Shown here piece by piece: positions 59,344 through 64,000 of a stretch of DNA of 64,000 bases (positions are counted from its first letter, which is position 1; every line of letters starts with the position of its first letter). The position numbers and the translations under genes are program-made. This stretch comes from Erigeron canadensis (Eukaryota; Streptophyta; Magnoliopsida; Asterales; Asteraceae), in the NCBI RefSeq assembly GCF_010389155.1, contig NC_057761.1, positions 43,448,213 to 43,512,212 on the forward strand, written 5' to 3'. Under the pieces are notes generated by a model, which saw only the letters and a list, made by a program, of their open reading frames with translations, made no database searches and was not told where the DNA came from.

Positions 59344-62300
59344 CAGGGTGAGCAAAAACCGAACCGTCAAACTGAAAACCGAAAAAAACCGACAAAACCG
59401 ACTCCAAAAAACCGAACCAAAGAAGAAACCGTGGGTTTTGGTTTTGATTTTTGCAAAAACCGATTTTTTTTCGGTTCGGCTCGGTTTTACTTTCAAAAAC
59501 CGGTGAAAAAACCGAACCGACCCGAACTATGTATAAACCGAACCAAATCATGATATTTAACAACTAAAATTATATTTATACTTATATTTATCTTTCTTTA
59601 GTTCTATTTAAGTAATCTTATAAAAATAAACATATATTTTATTATAAGATGTAAATATCTGATTCTACTTCACAATTCACACTTCCACACACATCTCAAA
59701 ATACATGATACATGATCTCATCCACCTACTACTTTTCTAACCCTAAATCAAGAACTCCAAAAGGTTAGTGTTTTGATTGCTTTCAATTCTTTAATCCATA
59801 CGATGGTATCTTAACAATTTTTTATTGTAGTTTCTACTTGTAGTATCTTAACAATTCTAGTTTATCTTGTTAGATCTCATGTGAATATTGATGAGTTTTT
59901 TCTTTTAATTTATTTTCGTAATTTAGGCTTTCATTTTTTTAATATCTTGTGAATATAAAATATGATCTTTTTTAGTTCTTGTGGGGTTATGTGTTGTTGA
60001 CTTGTTGCTTTATAGATTTTTTTTATTTGTTTGTTTATTAAATTCTTGTTCTTTATTGGTTTGGTTTTCTAGTAAATCAAGTAAATAGATACCTTTCCTT
60101 CTAGTAAATCAAGGAGCTAAGATAATAGTTTATTGTTTTTTTCTATATTCGTTTTTTTTATTTGTTTATAAACAGGGGACCATTTTGTCATGGAATAAAT
60201 ATCATTTATTTTTTAACTTTTTTTTATTCTTATATTTTATAGATGGAAGCAACAAGTAACCAAAATATTAACAAAGAGAAACTAGTGATTGATGTTGATA
60301 GTGAAGATAAAAATGCAAATGAAAGCCAAGATGTTGGGGAAAATAATGAAAATGAAGAGAAACCTGGTCGTAAGAAATCATGGGTGTGGAATCATTTTCC
60401 TAGTCCGGTAAAGGGGGAGACTAAAACAAAATGTCCTTACTGTAATATCATAATGGCGGGTGATACAAAAGTAAATGGAACAGGTTCATTGGCGAATCAT
60501 TTGAAAAACGTATGCACAAGGTCACCCGTTTACAAAAAAACAGATTTGAAGAAACAATCTAAATTGAACTTAAGATCTACAGCTAAGGGTACCTCTTTGC
60601 TTAATCATTCATTTAGCCAAGAAAAATGCAGAATATGTGTAGCTCGTATGTGCATTAAAGATAATCGACCATTTAGTATTGTTGATGATGAGGGGTTTAG
60701 GGATCTACTTTCGGAATGTTGCCCTGAGTTCAAAATTCCATCAAGGTGGACAGTTGCTAAAGATTGTTTGTCGATATACAAAGAAGAGATGCAAAAGCTC
60801 AAGGAAGTTTTAAAAGATAAAACAGTATCTCTTACGACTGACACATGGACTTCGGTGCAAAATATAAATTATGCTTGTATTACTGTGCACTGGGTAGATG
60901 ATAGTTGGGTTTTAAGAAAGAGAATTCTTAACTTTTGCCAAATACCAAATCATAAGGGTGAGACTATAGGAAAGGTGGTTTATAAGTGCTTACAAAAATA
61001 GGGTATCAAACCGGTTCTTACGGTAACAGTGGATAATGCTTCGTCAAATGATGGGGCGATTAGGTATTTAGCCACCATGCTTACTGGACCTCATGCTATC
61101 TTAGACTGTAAGTACTTGCATCTAAGATGTTGTGCACACGTAATCAATCTTGTTGTGCGAGATGGTCTACAAGAACAATTCACATCCATATCCAAGATTC
61201 GAAATGTCGTAAGGTATGTGAGGTCTTCTGGTTCAAGGTACGATAGCTTCAAGGAAAGTGTCGATAAAGTAGCAATTGACTGTGGAAATAAAACATGTCT
61301 TGATGTCGAAACAAGATGGAATTCCACATATTTGATGTTGGAAACTGCTGAAAAATTTGAGGCTGCGTTTGACAGGTACCTTATTAAATATATGTTATTT
61401 TTCACTTACGTACTTTATCATATTTATCTAGTACTAATATGTTGTATATATCTTATAATAGGATTCATTCGGTAGATTACAATTACAGATCTCACTTTCG
61501 TGGTATTGAAGAGGATGTTAGTGAGGATACTACCAGAAGTAAGAAAAGAAAAAAAAGTGAGAGTTGTTGGAGCTCCTCTGAAAGAGGATTGGGAAAATGC
61601 TCGGTGTTTTATCGAGTATTTAAAAAAAATTTATAATGTTACAAAGAGGGTTTCAGGGTCGAAATATGTGACATCAAATTTGTTTTTCACTGAGCTTTTC
61701 ACAATGCATAAGGCCATTGCAAGAATGTGTTTAAGTGAGGATGGGAAAAAGAAAAATATGGCGTTGTCTATGAAGAAAAAGTTTGAGAAGTATTGGGATG
61801 ATATTGATAATATCAACTTTCTGCTGCATGTTTCATTGGTTTTAGATCCACGAAATAAGAAACTATATCTTGGGTATTCTTTGGAAAAGATACACGGCAA
61901 GGATTCTCCCAAAGTTGCGGAGATTATGAAACAGACAACTGATACTTTAAATGCTTTGTTTGCTGAATATAAGGCGAGGGAGGATGGAATGATTGGTAAA
62001 AACATCAATGCATCTTCATCTTCTACCATTAATGTGTCTGAAAGTGGCTATGAAGATGAAGAGGCTGATTATGCACGGTATTTGGAAGAAAATGGACAAG
62101 GGGTTGGTAAAACCGAAGTGGAGATTTATTTAGAAGATGCAACAGAAAAAAGGGATGATAAACTTGATGTCTTGAATTGGTGGAAAGTGAATTCGGTCAA
62201 GTTTCCAATACTTTCATGAGTGGCCAAGCATGTACTGGCAATGCCAATCTCGACAGTTGCATCAGAGTCCGCATTTAGCACTGGTGGTAGGGTCATTGAT

Positions 62301-63620
62301 AAATACAGGAGTTCTCTTACTCCGAAGACTGCTCAAGCCTTAATTTGTGCACAAGACTGAATAAGATCATCAGGGGCGATTTACAAGATGTACCTCTAAA
62401 TGCTGAAGAACTACAAGATTTGGTGGAGAACTTGGAGAATCTGGAACTTCGTAAGAACTTCTATAATTTTATCATTTTAAGTATAATAATCTATTAATAT
62501 TAAAATGACGCTCACTTTATATTGCTATCTTTTCGTGTTTATTATGTACTATATTTTCGTTTTTGTAGAAGAGTTTCCTACAACAGAAAAACACATCAAT
62601 GACTTATTCATGGATGAAGAATAGGAGTAAGGTAAGCCTCGATAACTTATCTATTTATGTAGTTTAGTTGAATCTCTCATGACACTAGTTTGTTGATGGA
62701 GTTCCATGTATCTTGTTACATAGTATATGTTTTGATAACATGCATTAGTTGCCAATGGTTAAACCAGCTTCTCGATACTATAGTTAGGAATACTTTCATT
62801 TACGAGTTTGAGAAGTTTCTCATTATTCTTCCAATCTAAAGGGTATAAATCATTAGAATTTGTAGGTTCCTGGTCAAAAACTTACTTTGTGTGGCAAATG
62901 AAAGATGGTGCATGTTTATATATCAATTTTATTCTTTTAAATGCATTTGGAAATTTTGGTAGCTTGTTACCATTCTGTCCGTTTCTCTTCTCTTTCTTTA
63001 AAAAATCTTTTTCCTGACTTTGTTGTTTACAATGTATCTTTAATTTGTGTTTTTTCATCATGTAGACATGTAGGATCAAGATGATGGATCTGGATGTACA
63101 TAGGCAGAAGCTGGCTTTGAATTGATATGAAAGCATTTTTTTTGATGTGTAAACAAGCATGCCTTTCATATTAATATCTTTTGGGTTGATCTTGATAAGA
63201 ACAAATGTTTAAAGTTTAAAATCTTGATGTAGTTGATGTTTGTATCTTTTAAGTTTTAATGGTGGTTACTATCTATGTTTGTAGTTGATGTTTGAATCTC
63301 CTAAGTATTAATGGTGGTTAACTAGTTATCTATTTTTGTTTCCTTGTGCTGAATGTTGAATGTGTTTATAGAGAACCACAGGCTAAAATATTAAATGAGT
63401 TATTTATGCCTATGGGCCTTTTTAGTTTTATACCTGAAACTTTTAGCCCAAACCCAAAATGAAAAAAACCAACCCAAAACTGAAACCGACCCAACCCAAA
63501 CCGAGAAACCGAAAAACCGAACCATTGAAAAACCGAACCAACTGGTTTCAAAATCTGAAAAACCGAATTATTCGGTTTGGGTTTCGGTTTTGAGTCAAAA
63601 CCGACCCAATTTCACCCCTA
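59344..63620 (+). mobile_element. Full-length hAT transposon with ATAGAAAG duplication
   Basis: The 8-bp sequence ATAGAAAG lies directly outside both ends (59336-59343 and 63621-63628). Ends are CAGGGTGAGC and, mirrored, TAGGGGTGAA. Subterminal arrays of AAACCGAACC/GGTTCGGTTT cover about 200 bases at each edge. The interior encodes a BED-type hAT transposase on the plus strand. Length 4277 bases. It inserted upstream of the ASY1-like fragment. Confidence 0.9.
60243..62624 (+). pseudogene. hAT transposase (BED finger, RNase H-like, dimerization domain), inactivated
   Basis: Proposed exons: 60243-61375, 61462-62450 and 62569-62624. A BED zinc finger (about residues 45-95: WVWNHFP, CPYC, H-x4-C) precedes the RNase H-like transposase core with TTDTW and VDNASSND (acidic residues of the catalytic triad). 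It ends with the hAT dimerization region, [20 protein letters not shown]. Damage: TAG at 60999-61001 where TGG (W) is expected; a frameshift in the A-run near 61545; TGA at 62217-62219 where CGA (R) is expected; TGA at 62358-62360 where TGG is expected, plus a frameshift just after. The three nonsense changes are all C:G to T:A. The element could be mobilised only by a transposase from elsewhere. Confidence 0.9.
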
Positions 63621-63628
63621 ATAGAAAG

Positions 63629-64000
63629 ATAGATTTTCGCTGAAAACAATTTTCTGGATTTTGTTTAAGAGGAACTGGCACGTTACCAGCGCAATACGGA
63701 AACAGTGACGGTAACGGTGGTTTGGTGGCGGCGACGATTGGTAATGATGTCGCCGATTATTGATGCTAGTGGCAACGAAGAATGGTGTAGGTTGATGTAA
63801 AGGATATTGGAAATATTTTAGAACATTTAAAACTTGTGTAAATTAATTCATTAAAAATAAAATGATTATTTCGTATGTCCTAAAAATCTTAACATTTAAC
63901 ATGAGGTTAGAATCTTTATATTTAGATATAGATAAAATATTGTATAAAAAAATAAAAATACCAATTGTTCGAAATTATTTTTTTTTAACCGCGGATTGAA
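63629..64000. other. Flank with a diverged Helitron-like segment
   Basis: 63660-63920 resembles the 47.5-kb Helitron in order of motifs (GGCGGCGACGATTGG, then AATATTTTAGAACAT, AATTAATTCATTAAAAATAAAATGAT-like). No complete ends identified; no gene. Confidence 0.35.

Noticed and set aside
59302..59563. Several open frames on both strands with KNRTKP-type repeats
   Set aside because: They are translations of the AAACCGAACC subterminal repeats of the hAT element.
61029..61475. Separate gene starting inside the hAT transposase
   Set aside because: It is the same reading frame as the transposase after the premature TAG, running into an intron.

Overview
This is a gene-poor, transposon-rich stretch of a plant nuclear genome. 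The genes have spliced plant-type introns, AT-rich intergenic DNA and plant gene families (PUB45-type U-box ligase, plant aminoacylase-1, ASY1, SKIP, OTU protease). Plant-type Helitrons, hAT, Mutator-like and Harbinger-like elements, tRNA-derived SINEs, an L1-type LINE and solo LTRs fill most of the rest. A eudicot is likely. Asteraceae would fit the repeat flavour, but nothing here proves it.

Layout. 1-3.1 kb: a broken Myb/SANT-like (Harbinger ORF1-type) gene cut by the window edge, a candidate solo LTR, and a 5S rRNA-like repeat. 3.1-19 kb: no convincing gene, but a Harbinger-like element, a 1.96-kb solo LTR with TSD AAAAT, a Mutator-like foldback element, a SINE with a 16-bp TSD, and a Helitron. 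19.0-21.7 kb: a five-exon gene for a short RPN10-like VWA protein without the usual ubiquitin-interacting tail, followed by a 3-copy tandem repeat and a processed pseudogene of the spliceosomal factor SKIP/SNW1. 24.5-30.1 kb: two intronless-CDS aminoacylase-1 genes, divergently transcribed. 30.4-31.6 kb: an OTU deubiquitinase gene fragment broken by a 47-bp tandem duplication. 32.3-33.9 kb: a foldback element and an unrecognised membrane-type gene with an in-frame stop. 34.4-38.6 kb: a complete five-exon U-box/ARM E3 ligase (PUB45/PUB6/PUB7 type). 39-58.8 kb: Helitrons, hAT elements, a SINE, and a 5'-truncated LINE split by a solo LTR. 58.9-59.1 kb: the promoter and first two exons of an ASY1-like meiotic HORMA gene, with no third exon. 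59.3-63.6 kb: a complete but decayed hAT transposon with an 8-bp TSD.

Genes and function. Three ubiquitin-proteasome genes (RPN10-like, OTU, U-box E3) lie within 19 kb; this is a positional observation, not evidence of a joint pathway. The intact genes are the two aminoacylases, the U-box ligase and, apparently, the RPN10-like gene. I found no sign of a novel multi-gene system. The unusual content is gene remodelling (UIM-less RPN10, orphan ASY1 5' end, frame-shifting OTU duplication, SKIP retropseudogene) and unusually readable transposon nesting with exact target-site duplications. All boundaries were worked out by eye.
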